Shown in pieces: positions 22,601 through 57,200 of a stretch of 64,000 bases of DNA (within the stretch, counting starts at the first letter, position 1; each line of letters begins with the position of its first letter). Where the stretch lies: the NCBI GenBank assembly GCA_014607495.2, contig CP053167.1, positions 2,604,001 through 2,668,000 on the forward strand. The letters are read 5' to 3'. The DNA is from Carposina sasakii (lineage: Eukaryota > Arthropoda > Insecta > Lepidoptera > Carposinidae). Under the pieces are notes generated by a model. That model did no database searches. It saw only the letters and a program-made list of their open reading frames with translations, and was not told the origin of the DNA. The position numbers and the translations under genes were made by a program.

Positions 22601-24418
22601 AAGGCTATGTGGCCGTCGGGGCCGATTCCTGAACGGTTACAAATACCGGCTTAAAGTAGCAGGGGTGTCAACAATGGCGGATCCAGGATAGGGATAGGAA
22701 TGCAGGTACACGCCTAAATGCTGTGGTAGAATTTCTACCCACAGTATGCAAACAAATAATATACATCGAGGACTGGGTCGGCGAAACTAGGTAGGAAAAA
22801 TGAAAGTTCTGCGGCCTATACATACATATCATGCAAATTATTCCCAAAAGGGTTGGGCAGAAGTCATCGGTTAGCCCTTTAAGTTCTGTGGTAACGGTGA
22901 GCCTACCGCAGCCTATAAATGCCGCACTCAGTATGGACGCACTTTTCTGCCAAGATTATCCATAAAAGCCGCATAAGAGCACACCATCGACGTTTACAAT
23001 TTCATTGCGGATTCCTGTCTAAGAACTTATTGGTTATTTTCCTAACGTAGCGTTTGGCCGAATACAGCTGGGAAGCAACCATTATCCTAGACGCACCTCC
23101 TACAAACAGATGCACTCCCCCCGCCTGTTGGATGAGCCCCTCGAAGCGCTTGCACTCCGCGACCAGGTCGGGCGCGTTTCCGTCCAGCACGTGCGCGTTG
23201 GCCGGCTCGATGTCCACGTGTTTGAAGAACTCGTTCCACATGTAGTAGTGGTACGACTCCGGGTGGTCGCGGGGCAGGCCTGGGGAATACAGACGGCCGT
23301 AAAACAAACGCCAAATCTTTGGTAATACGAGTTTCCAAAGACCCAAGTAATGGTATGAGGACTGGAAGATGATGATGGATACTCTGCATTAAATATGGGC
23401 GAGATAGTTTTCTTATTAGAACCATGCACGCAACTTTAGGTTAGCTAGACAAAGTTAGTGTAACTTCGCGTGCATTTCTTTTACCTAGTGCAAATTCAGT
23501 AAGACAGACAGACAGTGTTATAAAATGGGAAAAATTCCTCACCCGAGTGGGAATCGAACCCACGACCTCTGCATACCGTAAGACATTGTCTATTCTCCTG
23601 CCTAATTCCCTATTTACAAGGTAGATACATTATTTTGGAAAGTTTTAACTCTGTGGATTTGTCACTCAGGATCAGGAATGAATATCTCTCACCCACCTCA
23701 CGATGCGGTGGTGGTGATTGATTGGGTAGGTGGAATTTAAGTTTCCTCTATTTGGGCGACATCAAAAATGCGCACTTTCGTAACATACTCCCGTAAAGTG
23801 CAACGAAGGACTACAACACTGGTATGCGAAGCCTATGCCGCCGCTGCTATTCAAGTTCGATTGTTCTCTTTTGTTTTCTTTTTACTATTACCTATCAATG
23901 AATCAAACCTTAGTTTGTTAGTTAGTTGGTTCGGTAGATAGAACTAACATGGAAAACTAATCCTGATGATGCCACGGGTGTTGGCGAAACATATGTCGAT
24001 TAAAAAATTTTAATTGGTTTTCGGATTAGCAGCTATGTATTTATGGTTGCATGCTAGGTGCTTGGATCTGGCTTGGATCATGAGTAGGCAGATCCGAGGG
24101 TCAGCGGAGGGTATAGGGCCCGGTGGCGGGCGACCCCTTAATAGAGAATCAAACCTATCAACAAATGACCAAAAAACAATAACTTCACTCACCAACATAC
24201 TCATCCATGTTAAAAGTGGTCACATATTTGAAGGACAGACGTCCTTGCTGGTAGAACTTGATCAGCTGGCGGTACATGCCGAGTGGGGTCCCACCGGTGG
24301 GCAGACCCAGCACAAAATGGCGGCCAGGGCCGGGTTTGAACTGCGTTATCCTCTGCAGGACAAACCTGGCCGCCCAGTCGGCAACCACGTCCGCGTCTTC
24401 GAGAATTATTAGACGCAT
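19687..24418 (-). CDS. GNPDA1: Glucosamine-6-phosphate deaminase (GNPDA; fly Oscillin)
   Basis: Cytosolic enzyme converting glucosamine-6-phosphate to fructose-6-phosphate and ammonia, which opposes hexosamine (chitin precursor) synthesis. Exons: 24193-24418 (start ATG 24418), 23097-23279, 22444-22628, 21799-21972 and a tentative last exon 19687-19755. Motifs: [11 protein letters not shown] phosphate-binding loop, [20 protein letters not shown] with the catalytic Asp, [18 protein letters not shown] with the catalytic His/Glu region, and [14 protein letters not shown]. The first four exons reach the conserved VKTVKYFK, as in human GNPDA1. The last exon was chosen because it is in phase, has an acceptor (GTGTGTGACAG), ends in TGA and is followed by a minus-strand AATAAA at 19538-19543; its C-terminus ([13 protein letters not shown]...) is not conserved. 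Total 278 residues. GNPDA1 and GNPDA2 cannot be told apart here. Core confidence is high; the last exon is about 0.6. Confidence 0.93.
20985..21590 (+). pseudogene. LINE reverse-transcriptase C-terminal fragment, broken
   Basis: Plus-strand codons read [19 protein letters not shown], then after an insertion continue with [20 protein letters not shown] and [24 protein letters not shown] pieces. This is the extreme C-terminus of a common insect non-LTR retrotransposon. The ORF is interrupted by a 250-bp MITE (21050-21299) and by frameshifts. It is a dead 5'-truncated copy inside the last deaminase intron. Confidence 0.8.
21050..21299. mobile_element. Hairpin MITE, family H, copy 1 (inserted in a LINE)
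   Basis: Flanked by TA on both sides (21048-21049 and 21300-21301), with near-perfect inverted arms (GTATGTTAAGCGAGAAGCTA and its complement, GCCCACTATA next to the centre). The outermost 5' bases (the CAGGGTGTAACAG end) are missing here. Other copies: 44345-44504 and 45569-45808. TA target duplication and CAGGGTGT ends indicate a Tc1/mariner-type MITE. Confidence 0.88.
23535..23582 (-). repeat. tRNA-derived SINE head fragment
   Basis: Minus strand has GTGGGTTCGATTCCCACTCG, a B-box-like T-arm, without a recognisable anticodon stem. Lies in the deaminase intron between exons 1 and 2. Confidence 0.5.
23930..24165. repeat. Interspersed repeat family A, partial
   Basis: Shares CCTGATGATGCCACGGGTGT and GATCCGAGGGTCAGCGGAGG with 28662-29005, 36960-37195 and 40488-40824. 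Only the right-hand part of the element is present. It ends about 25 bp from the splice donor of deaminase exon 1. Confidence 0.75.
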
Positions 24419-27400
24419 CCTGATGGTTTTTACTAGTGCAAATTAATATCTGAAAAGAGAGAAGAAATAATTACTTTTTTTTAAGGGAAACCTCAGATAC
24501 CAGACCCGCCGCGCCCTCTGATTACGTAAAAGCAATAGCAAAGCCGAAGCAAAGCGATAGCTAAAATTGTAGGTACAATATTCGCCTTGAAATGTCAAAG
24601 TTCCTTTGAAATTCATTTTACGTAATACGAATTTGACAAGCAATTAGCGATTTTTGTACAATTTTCGCTATCGCTTTGCGTTTAGAACGCTTCCCATCTA
24701 ATTTTATTTCGTTGCACTCTATTTCAGACGATACTCGTCACGTTATACTGTAACCTTGCTTGGAACTGCCGAATATTTATAAGAAAAGCATGAACGTAAT
24801 AAGAAGAAAAGTAACAAAGTCCAGATAAATCTTAATACTTTTTGTAACACAACTATTAGGTACAATACCTATTGCTACAGTCTTAAGTATTGTCACATCT
24901 TAACGCAACAGTTAATTAAGTTAATGATAAGACGTAGGAAGGTACTCAAGTACACTGCCCTAGTTGCAGAGCAGATAAAAACAATCGATATCAGAAAAGT
25001 TCAATAGTATGACAATTACCTACTTTACTTATCTGCCACTAAGTAGGCACCTCCATTTCTTTCTATGGTAGGCATCGTAGGCACTGTTTATGGAAAGGAA
25101 GGGCACTTTTTACCTCGACAGGTAGTACGCTAACTTAGCAAGTTTAGCAACGTCACACTCAAACATAAACTTAAAATTTCTTCTTCCTATACCTACCTTT
25201 CTATTTCAGCCATGTACATTAAGAATGGACAAGGATACCTACCTATGCATCTATGTTTCAAGTTTGAATGTAATTTAACTAGCATACCGCTTAAATACCT
25301 GCCTGTACTATACCTAAAACAATATTGCAAAACTAAAGTTAAAGTGATCGCAATGACATTGAATTTATAGATCTCCAGAAAGTGCAATATAATGACGGAC
25401 TTTTTTTATAGATCACATGAATTATTAGGCACACATTGGAATTCAAATAAACAGTCATATTTAAGTATAATAGGTATAAAAAAATCCGGTTTTGAGATTC
25501 GGCAGACACCTAAATAGGTACCTATCTTCGTACAAAAAGGTATTATAAATACAAGTGTTAAAATACTGAAAAAAATAAGGAAAATATATCGCATAAAAAG
25601 TATTCAGTGAAATTGTACAAAAAAAATACTATTTTGCACCAAAATAACAACAAATTCCAAGTTCACTAACCTCTAAAACTAGGTCACTCACCCCGTTGCG
25701 GTTATCACACGACTCGGTATAGATTCTTCAACAAATAAAATATACAGATACCACCACACCACTGTCACCACGCCTGGGTAGATAACAACTGTAGTTTAAT
25801 ATGTAATAATATTGTTAGGTATTATAGGCGTCAGTGTTCGCCGATCATATCATGACAACATGATCATCTGTCGACCGTCGCGCAATGTAGATGAGAGCTG
25901 TCAAAACAAGTGACAATCGAGTAGTGTTACCGCTTCGTAACGGTAAAATGCTCAGAAAGTATTAAGACTGTGCTCTTTGCATAAATGTTCTTTAGGTATT
26001 TTTGTGAACGATTCGAGTATTGTATTTTATAAAACATAACAACACGCACAAAGAAGAACATAGACATATTAAGTAGCCAACTAGGCTTGTTATGTAACCC
26101 CAAATATATCCGAATCAGAAGCGGTATAAGTCGAGTGTTAAAACCGTAAAACCTAAAATCGTATACCTACTTAATTATGATATTGATCCACGTACCAGTC
26201 TCTTGGACAAGCAAGCCCATGTATCGTCAACCTACCTGCGAAAGTAACGTTCTACAAAGTCTTTCTACATTTCGGTTAACATACCCCTTCTGTTACACCC
26301 TGAATATACGCCAACCCTACTGGGATGAGATCCACTGAGAACGAAGTAACACGTCCATCATACATCACAACGTACCTAAGAACACTAGTCGCTGGGTGCA
26401 AAGCTGGAGGTGGGGGAACCGCGAATCGATCGCAGCGCCCGCGGTGACCAAAAACGGAAAACTCGGAGGACTATCTGTCACTTTTTACTATAGCGGAATG
26501 TAAATAAACATGGGTCACGATACCTGCTGCGTAGTTAACTACAAGAATAAAGGTAGAAATAGCAACAAAAAATTACGTTCTGTACATGCAGTGAAACTTC
26601 GCATGGGAGTGGGAAACTGGGAACTGTAATATAATTGGAAGGATAAAGGGAGGTAATAATAACAAATTCCTCCGATAAATGATATTTATTTCTAGCTCCA
26701 TAATTATAATACTTGTAAGAGATTACCTAAATATCGACATAACCTAACATATAGAAAAAGACACATATTAACATGAACAATATAATTTTTTATCTCGTCT
26801 CGTTTTTTTATAAAAAAGATCATAAAGGGAAATTGGTAAAATTGGAGACAAGATGAGAATTAGCCTTATAACTAATTGTTATAAAAATGAGTTTTACTCC
26901 CATAGAATATCTATTTTATTCAGGCCCATACATAAAGTGGGAGAAGGCAATATGTGGAAGCTGCGCTTTAAATACCTATATGAAACACTTTTGTGGACAA
27001 AATGTGTACGTAAATATTGGTTACCCTACTTTGAGAGAGATAGAGAGCTCTCTAAACAACCTCTCTGTCTAACCGGGGTTACCAAAATATAGTCAACAAA
27101 GAGTGTTTTTAATACGTATTTTAATTTACGGCCACCACACTTAAAAATAATATACTATTTACCATGAACGTATAAAGAACAACGAACGGAATGCTGTCAT
27201 TGCACAGATTGAAGCACCGTAATGGCGGCGCGTTACACACGTGTGCGTATTTTCTGGTATGCGCCGAGCTTACTATGGTTTGTATGTGTGGGTGGATAAC
27301 GCGTCAATACACATCCCTGCTCCATGGAATGTACGTTATCGAGCTTACTATGAATGCTTCACTCTGACAACACTCTGTCCGTTATTTTTTATACGTTCAT

Positions 27401-30400
27401 GCTAGTTACTAGCTCCTACATGGGCACTTTCATGTATTAGTCGAATTTTCGACTATATTCGGTGTGATTTAAATATTATCACTTTTGAATGAAGATAAAT
27501 ATAATACATAGGTAAGGTAATATAAAAATATATAGTCCTAAAAGAGAGCTTAACATGAGCGTCCTTTTCTGAAGTAAGCAATGTTACCGTTACGTACTAC
27601 GTATTTTTAGTTCATTTTGCTATTCAATTCATCCTAAATCATCTTATTATAAAGAAAAAATATTTCTTGTATACATGTACGGGTACAATTAATTAAAATT
27701 ACGATATTTGAATAACAGCACTATCCTTAGAAGAGATGACTAACGTACAACTTTAATGTAGAAAATGTATATGAAACATATAGGTATATGTACCAATATA
27801 TGCATAGTTACTACCACAATTCCGTTAGCTTTATTTCACAAAGCATTAAGACAACTATAACATTTAAATATTTAACGTTAGTTTAAACATTTAACGCACA
27901 GACCTGCTTTCTTAAAATGATTTTTTTTTTTACTTATTTGAAACTTTTACTATTGATATACCTCTGGTAGCGTATTTGTAAGCGAAATGAAAATGTTAAA
28001 TTCGATCCAGAATTTCAATACATTAGCTAAACTAAACTCGAGTATTCAAAGAAAAGAATACATACAAACAGGCCAACACAATTATGTTACACGTTACAGA
28101 AACAATTAACTGAAATATATATGCGAATAAAACCATGTACTTAATTAAATAAATACCTACATGATCTTAAAAATATAAATCAAGTGTAAAATATTTCAAT
28201 CTCACTTAGAAATTACTTGAGAAAATTTTTGAGTCATTGTATTTTTATAAAAATCTGGTGCACCTTTTGACAAACCATGACATTATATTTAAAAATATAA
28301 AACTAAAATAATTACACTGAGGGCCTCCCTTTATCCCTGTTTAGAATATACCTAACATGTTAATTATTGAAATAAAACGAAATTAGACAACAGGTGTGAC
28401 AGGACAACAAATTATCCGTATTAAGACAATAGGGTATATGCATGATTTTTTTATATTTCATTTTTAGATTCTACGTGAAAATTGAATAAAGTTTGCCCTT
28501 GGAATGGCATATCTAAGTTTGTAAAAGAACCAAAGCAATTCAAAACTAAAAGTTAGCTAAACTTAAGTGCTCAATAAAAATGTGTTCCTCAGTAATCTTA
28601 CAGATATACAAACAAACAATTCATTTTAATGTTTATCACAGAACTAATAGTTAACGTTCTCACGATCTCTATTGAGGGGTCGCCCACCACCGGGCCCTAC
28701 ACCCTCCGCTGACCCTCGGATCTGCCGGCTCATGATCACGAACACAAGACACTACATGGAAAACTAATCCTGATGATGCCACGGGTGTTGGCGAAACATA
28801 TGTCGATTAAAGATTTTAATTGTTTTTCGGATTAGCAGCTATGTATATATGGGTACATGCTAGGTGCTTGGATCTGGCTTCTCGTTGCGACTGTAGTGTT
28901 GTCGGCAGATCCGAGGGTCAGCGGAGGGTGTAGGGTCCGGTGGTGGGCGACCCCTCAATAGAGATTTGAACTTCCGAATAGTGACGCCTGATACAATTAA
29001 ATATTGTTCTCACGATGTTTGGAAGCATAGTGCAGTTTGTAAGATAGTGCTAGAAGAATAATAGAAGATACTTGTCGTGCTTCAGTAATACTGCTTTTAC
29101 AGAAACAAGAAAATTGCACGTAATGTATGTAAATTACATCTTAGTACGAGTTCGACGTAATTTAACGTCATACAGGTCGCACTCATATGATTATAGATTG
29201 ATTTCAACTCGGCGATACTTCATGGTTTTTAATTAATTGTTACATGATGTACAAATAAAGTATGTTTTAGAGTGACTCGACGTGATATTCCGCAAGAATG
29301 ATACTATTTTAGTTCAATTAAAATTAGATTAGCATACACAACTAAAGAAATTCTAAACCGAATCACAATACAGTCGAATTTATTTAACAAGACTATTTGA
29401 CACAAAACATTATTGTGGACATAATTTTATTTTAGAAAAATAAAACATAGTTATATTGTAGAAATAATCACAAACCGAAATCCAGGCTTATCATATTATT
29501 TCGATAATCGAATGTAGGTTGTACTCTCATTTACAAGAACCCTACTTTTTACGAACTGGCTGTAAGGAAAGAAACAATTAATTCAAGATTCTCTATGATA
29601 AAACGAAGAACAAATTATAAAAAGAGGTGTTCTTTATTCACTTTCTATTTCTTTGCATTACTGAACACTACGTTATATTGCAAGACATTGACGTGTCAAT
29701 GTGTCATTTACGAAAGGATAACGGAGATTGATACAATAAGATACCTACATACTAAAAAAATTATACAATTTTCTAGCTTTAAAGTCGCGTCAACGGCATC
29801 AGAAGCTGTATTAAAAACAAAATATCTTATATTGTGCGAAAAACACATATTTTATTTACAATCAGATTTAAAAAAATAATGTCTTAAAACTAACATTAAA
29901 ATTACTTAATATTTAACCATTAATTATGAAATAGTAGACACGTAATAGATAAACTGACTCCTAATATAAATATAACAATTAAATAACTTGAGAGGACCTC
30001 TAATAACTAAGGTGTTCAACCGCTTTATTCCCAAATAACTGTTTCATCATCATTTACAGCCCCGAGAAGTCCACTGTTGGACATAGGTCTCCCCCAATAA
30101 CCTCCACTCCGACCGGTCGGAAGCAGCCTGCATCCAACCGACGCCCGCGACCCGAATAACTGTAAGAGCAAATATTTAAAAACATGGGCTAATTCCATGT
30201 TTTTAAATATTTGCAACAATGTGTAGGTAATAGGTAATACAAACAGTTTTGTCAAAATATTTTATTACTAAAATATGGGCAATACCTATTTAAAAAACAA
30301 CGAAACAGTCAATTTACCTGGGAACGGTATATAACCATAACTAAGTAAATAATTACCTACTTGTGATAAGAGGAACTATAAAACGCGATGATCATAACAT

Positions 30401-32312
30401 AGATCTATCACCATCACGCGCAAGCCAACGTTGGCTCAAACGACGCCAAATGTTGGTCAAAACATATCTAATATCTTTTTTACTTTTGTAACAATGTTAC
30501 CTCAATCTGGAGTGAGTTTCATGGAATAGCTCCTATGCCTGATTTGGCAACTAACATTTATTGTATGCAGTGACACAGATGGTGTAGTCATACATATAGT
30601 AGCTGGCGCCCTCGCCCAGGGGAGCTGTTTGATGAAACACACTCCACTATAATATTATCTGTGAATGATGTAGCACACCTATAATTGGCACATACATCAG
30701 ATTTTTAGTTGTAAGTGTAATTATTGTTGCTCTTAATGTATGTTCTGTGTGTCTAAATAAATAAATAAACATGATTTTTCCGAGTGCCAATTTTATTACT
30801 CTTTGATTTCGTTCTGTCTTTTACGAGATATTTTCGTATGATTTCTTTATTTTATCAACAGATAAATTAAAACTTAGATGCTTGGTAATTAGTTTCACGA
30901 CGCCACTATTTTTTTGCCACATTTTATACATAGATATATGATTTATTTAATATAGATTTGTTAGTTCCAAAAAAACATAGGTCCTGCTTGATGGAGTAAT
31001 CCACAAAATACACAATATACATATATATATATTTTAACCCAGCCCAGTACTACTAAGTCAAATATATTAATATACAGGGTTAATTTTAAAACATCAATAA
31101 CCTCGCAGGACTAGATAGCTAAAATCATAAACAATAACATTTGTTCTACGAGTATTATCATAGTTTTTCCAAGCTTTTATTGTACTGTCGTGACATTTGT
31201 AAGTCTATGTTCCATTCGTAGGTATATGAAGAGGTTGACGCCCGCGATCGCGTGCGACTCAGTATTATGTACAGACTTAATAAGAACATTCAGAGGTTTA
31301 AAATTTATATTTATTTTTGTATGAAAGTATAATGTGACAAATTATCAAAACTCCTAGATTTTTTTTGTTGTTGTTTATGATGGTAGCTACCTAATCTTGC
31401 GAGGTTATTGATGTTTTAAAATTAACCCTGTATACCTATGACATACAATTAAGTACCAAAAGAATAGTTTGCTATAATATGCTATAGTTAGACAAGAATT
31501 TCTATTCAATTGGCCAGCCTACTTATAATTTATATAGATGATGTTAAAATTGTTATTTAGGTATAACCAAAGTCAAAGTCAAAGTTTCTTTATTTGTAAA
31601 CATAGGTGTGTACATAATGTAGATGTTACATGGGCATAATAATATGAATCACTATGTTCTGCCTACAATTATGTACACAGATAAAACAGTATAAAGTATG
31701 TCATACCTACAAATATTTCTGGTATGTAGTTCATTAATAAAATTTTAGTAGAATCAAACATTTATTTCGCAACTATTTTCTTACATAATATCATAGATGA
31801 ATGATACAGGCTTATATATTATACTTTTAAAATGTATGATCGTTCATTTATAAAGATTATTACGTTACGTCAAGTCCGAGTTTAAAATATCTAATGTAAT
31901 TACATAAAACTTACAATGCTGTATTTAAAAAATATATATATACTTACCAAATTTCAAAAGATTCAAAAGAGAAATGTGTTAGGACATAGCCGGCAGAGTA
32001 ATTTATGCAATCTATGAATATAGAAATCCTTGATTGGCTTTATAGTACTTTAAGACCATTTTTAAGAAAGATTTTAAGTAAAAAATACGCGGTAATTTCT
32101 GACTATTTACAGTATTGTAAGTTTTATGAAATAAGAGTATATTGTATACAATATTAATCAATTTATTTGTGGAATAAAACCGAGATAGTCTTCCTCGCTA
32201 AACATTCACCACATTTTTAGATCTTCAATGGTTTATAATTGCCTGCTCTCAATATATTTGTGGTTCCAACCGTGATCATTACAAACCCTGGTTATATAAT
32301 TCCCAAGAGTCC
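24419..32312. other. Gene-poor AT-rich intergenic stretch, about 7.9 kb
   Basis: No conserved ORF on either strand; the longest open frames (for example 29595-29879, 94 codons) have no family signature. Contents seen: a family A element at 28662-29005, a family E piece at 30040-30150, a divergent mirror pair with AGGTTATTGATGTTTTAAAA at 31070-31140 and 31405-31430, and a minus-strand AATAAA at 32162-32167 that probably serves the TIF1-family gene. The deaminase promoter should lie just above 24418. The rest looks like unique AT-rich DNA that could hold regulatory elements or a non-coding transcript, but nothing shows it directly. Confidence 0.6.
28662..29005. mobile_element. Family A element with terminal inverted repeats
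   Basis: Left end CTCTATTGAGGGGTCGCCCA and right end its complement (GGGCGACCCCTCAATAGAG), with CACCACCGGGCCCTA next to it on both sides. The centre has CCTGATGATGCCACGGGTGT. The right flank continues with a TGACGCCTGATACAATT motif seen at other family A copies. Non-coding. Confidence 0.8.
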
Positions 32313-53649
<21,337 letters not shown>

Positions 53650-53754
53650 CTGTAAATTATTTTATTTAAAGCAACTATCTAAATCAACTACTAAGTTAGC
53701 TAAGGAACTTGCACATTATGACTAAGGAACTCATCCTCTAAGCTGATAAGCAAG

Positions 53755-54255
53755 GNNNNNNNNNNNNNNNNNNNNNNNNNNNNNNNNNNNNNNNNNNNNN
53801 NNNNNNNNNNNNNNNNNNNNNNNNNNNNNNNNNNNNNNNNNNNNNNNNNNNNNNNNNNNNNNNNNNNNNNNNNNNNNNNNNNNNNNNNNNNNNNNNNNNN
53901 NNNNNNNNNNNNNNNNNNNNNNNNNNNNNNNNNNNNNNNNNNNNNNNNNNNNNNNNNNNNNNNNNNNNNNNNNNNNNNNNNNNNNNNNNNNNNNNNNNNN
54001 NNNNNNNNNNNNNNNNNNNNNNNNNNNNNNNNNNNNNNNNNNNNNNNNNNNNNNNNNNNNNNNNNNNNNNNNNNNNNNNNNNNNNNNNNNNNNNNNNNNN
54101 NNNNNNNNNNNNNNNNNNNNNNNNNNNNNNNNNNNNNNNNNNNNNNNNNNNNNNNNNNNNNNNNNNNNNNNNNNNNNNNNNNNNNNNNNNNNNNNNNNNN
54201 NNNNNNNNNNNNNNNNNNNNNNNNNNNNNNNNNNNNNNNNNNNNNNNNNNNNNNN
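53755..54255. other. Assembly gap (about 500 N)
   Basis: A run of N between the RING exon of the TIF1 gene and the stop codon of TRMT13. The TIF1 start codon and the 3' end of TRMT13 are expected here or beside it. Gap size is probably nominal. The ORF drawn across it is not real. Confidence 0.99.
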
Positions 54256-54269
54256 GTTCTGTCTGGTTA

Positions 54270-57200
54270 CTATCTAAGTTTCTTAGCAACTATACATACA
54301 TTTTCCAACGAAACAGAAGTGGGCACATAATAGCACAACTTTGCGTCAAATCCTTTCGCCCGCAAATAAAGAATTCGACCCCAGTCGACGATCGCCTTCG
54401 CTTTACGGCCGACTATCTCGCGATATTCTTGATTTAAACTCACTTGTTTATGATCTTTGTCTATTGCTTGCTTTTCATCTATATTCTCTACAGCTATATT
54501 TTCATTACTATTACTGTTTTCATTGTTATTTTGTTGTGGTATGGTATCTTTTGGTCCTTCGAGCCGGACTGGCTAGTTGGATTGTCAGTGTTCAATTTGT
54601 TTCGTCTTTCGCGACTGATTCCGTCACCAGATGTCGCCCACGATACGATCCCCCAAATTACGTTGAGTTCTTCAGACGTTATTCCGAGTTCCTGAAACAA
54701 TTTACCGTTATGACAAAATAATTTGAATATTGTTCAACCTAAATATTGACTTCTTCAGCCTAATGCAGTCCACTGCTGGACGTAGGCCTCTGCCAGGGCA
54801 CGCCATAAGGCTACTGCCACAGGGGGTTTTGCCCATAGTCACCACGCTGGGCAGGCGGGTTGGTGACCGCAGTGTGATTTTCGGACTATATTGTCAGTAT
54901 GGGAGACGCTGCTGCCCACCTCCCGGAAAACCTTAATCGTTAATATAAAACTTTGCACTTTATTAGTGGTCGAAGAGATAATTCTGTTCTGATGGTGGAT
55001 TTCACTGCTATTTCAGCTGCATGTTGTATAAGTCGCCTAAGGAACTTAGGGGCGTTCTCTCAGGGGATGAACTAGCAACTTGTCATATCGTAAGAACCGA
55101 CTAGCTAGTAACTTGTACATCAGATCCTGCTATGCTAAACGAGACAGTTGGTAGTGGCCCTGCCTGCGGCGCCATAGGTCCTGGGTTCGAATCCCGGTAG
55201 GTGCAAACATTGATGTGATGTAAATGAAATTGTATTAGGCGTTACAATTCGGAAGTTCAAACATTCACTATGGGTGTGCCCACCACCGGGCCCTACATTC
55301 TCCACTGACCCTCGGATCTGATAACTCATAATTGCGAAAACGGGCACTTGCACTAACTACAATCGCCACGAGAAACCAGACCCGAGCACCTAACATGCAA
55401 GACGATACATTGCACTATTCCGAAATCAAAAACTAGATAAATAATCTACATATGTTTCGCCAACAACCGTGGCATCCTCAGGATTATAGAAATTAGTAAA
55501 TTAGTAAACCACTAATTATTATGAACCTCTAAAACCCAACACATTACTTACACAGAATTAACTACCCTCTACTAAGTATTAAAAAATATATAAATAATTA
55601 CTCACCATTATTTATATTTCAAATAAATATATACTATTTGTGCACACAAACCAAATACCTAGTATTGGGTGAATTAGTTAAATTTAAATGAAAAAATTCA
55701 AAAATTGACCAAAATATTGATAAATTAGTAAAGAAAAACAAGGATGTTTATGTATTTATATACCGTTGCTTAGTACCCACGATACAAGACCTTAGGGATC
55801 TTAGTGTGGGACTAGGTCAATGTGTTGTGAAGCGTGTGAATATTTATTTATTTATATTATGTATGTAGATAATCCTGGTGGATATTACCTGTAGATACCG
55901 GTTGGCGACGTAGCCATCAGTCTGGCAGCGATGGTGGCAGCAGGTGGCCAGCACCAGGCCGCTGGTTTTGTGTAGGGCGGCGTCCGAAGTCACGCAGCGG
56001 AGCGCCAAGTCTGCAGGCATACGTATTATTATCAGAGAGATTGTGGTAAATGTTTGCAAATAACATTCACTTTTCACCGGTAATTACATACATACATACA
56101 TATAATCACGCCTTTATCCTTTACGGGGTAGGCAGAGCACCAAGGGTCGATAGAACCACATGGTGCCACTTCTGACCAATTTTGAGGGTATAGTTGAGAT
56201 GTACAAGTTCGGTTAGTAGTGACAGGTAGTCAGCCCATCGCCTACAAAACACCAAGACCTTCTTGTCCCTCTACTGACTTGTACAGTATGCCCGGAAAGA
56301 GAAGCAGCTGTAGTATTATACGTTTTTTTTTCACTCCCAGAGCAGTATAGAAGAATAAAAGTAATTAAATACATGCTAGCTATATACGAAAGCGCAAGCG
56401 TGCGATACAAAACATACAGGGTGTCCCAAAACTCAACGTCAAGCCGAAACGGGGTGACAGGATTGATCATAACCATCACGAGAAAAATCTGAAAAAAAAT
56501 CTATCCCATGCAGTTTGAAAATTATGGGCATTTTAAGAAAAACCTAGAAATTTGATCAAACTGTACCATTTTTCGGTTATTGTGGTTATTATTTTTTATT
56601 TTTGTTCATTTGAACTTTAGAAACGTAATCCTAAATAACATTTCTAGAATCCAATAAAAAATAATGACACAATTGCCTTAAGTCCCGAGAATTGAGACTA
56701 TTTGTTAAACTACGAATTTAAATTTTCAAGATTCGTCGACTTTGACAGGCCCTCCTATAAAAAAATGTACTAGAGTGCCTTGGCAAGTAGCATTAAAAGT
56801 TGGCGCATTTAATCAGAATTCTAAAATGGTACAATACTTGTTAGTTCCATACAATAGAAAAGAGTAAAAAAATTAAAACCTCAAGTAACCCGATTTTTGC
56901 TATCAGATTTTACTCAGTTAAAATGTTTTTAATTCGCACAAGCTCTAGGTAGGTTCTTAATTTTAAGGCAAAATGATGAGAGAGATGGATAATGGGTATG
57001 TTTGCCATGAGTGAGCGAGACAGATAGTGACGCCACGCATTGAGACGGAGATGCGTCGTTTAAACGAGTGCGAATGAAACAGATAGATGCTATGGCATCT
57101 ATCTGTTTCATTCGCACTAGTTTCAGCCAAGCAAATGGCTACGCTACCAGTCCGACACCAACCAGTTAGTACGTTTCGCTCATTCGTCTACTGCGCACGT

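Noticed and set aside
53738..54289. Minus-strand ORF across the N run
   Set aside because: It is made of unknown bases.
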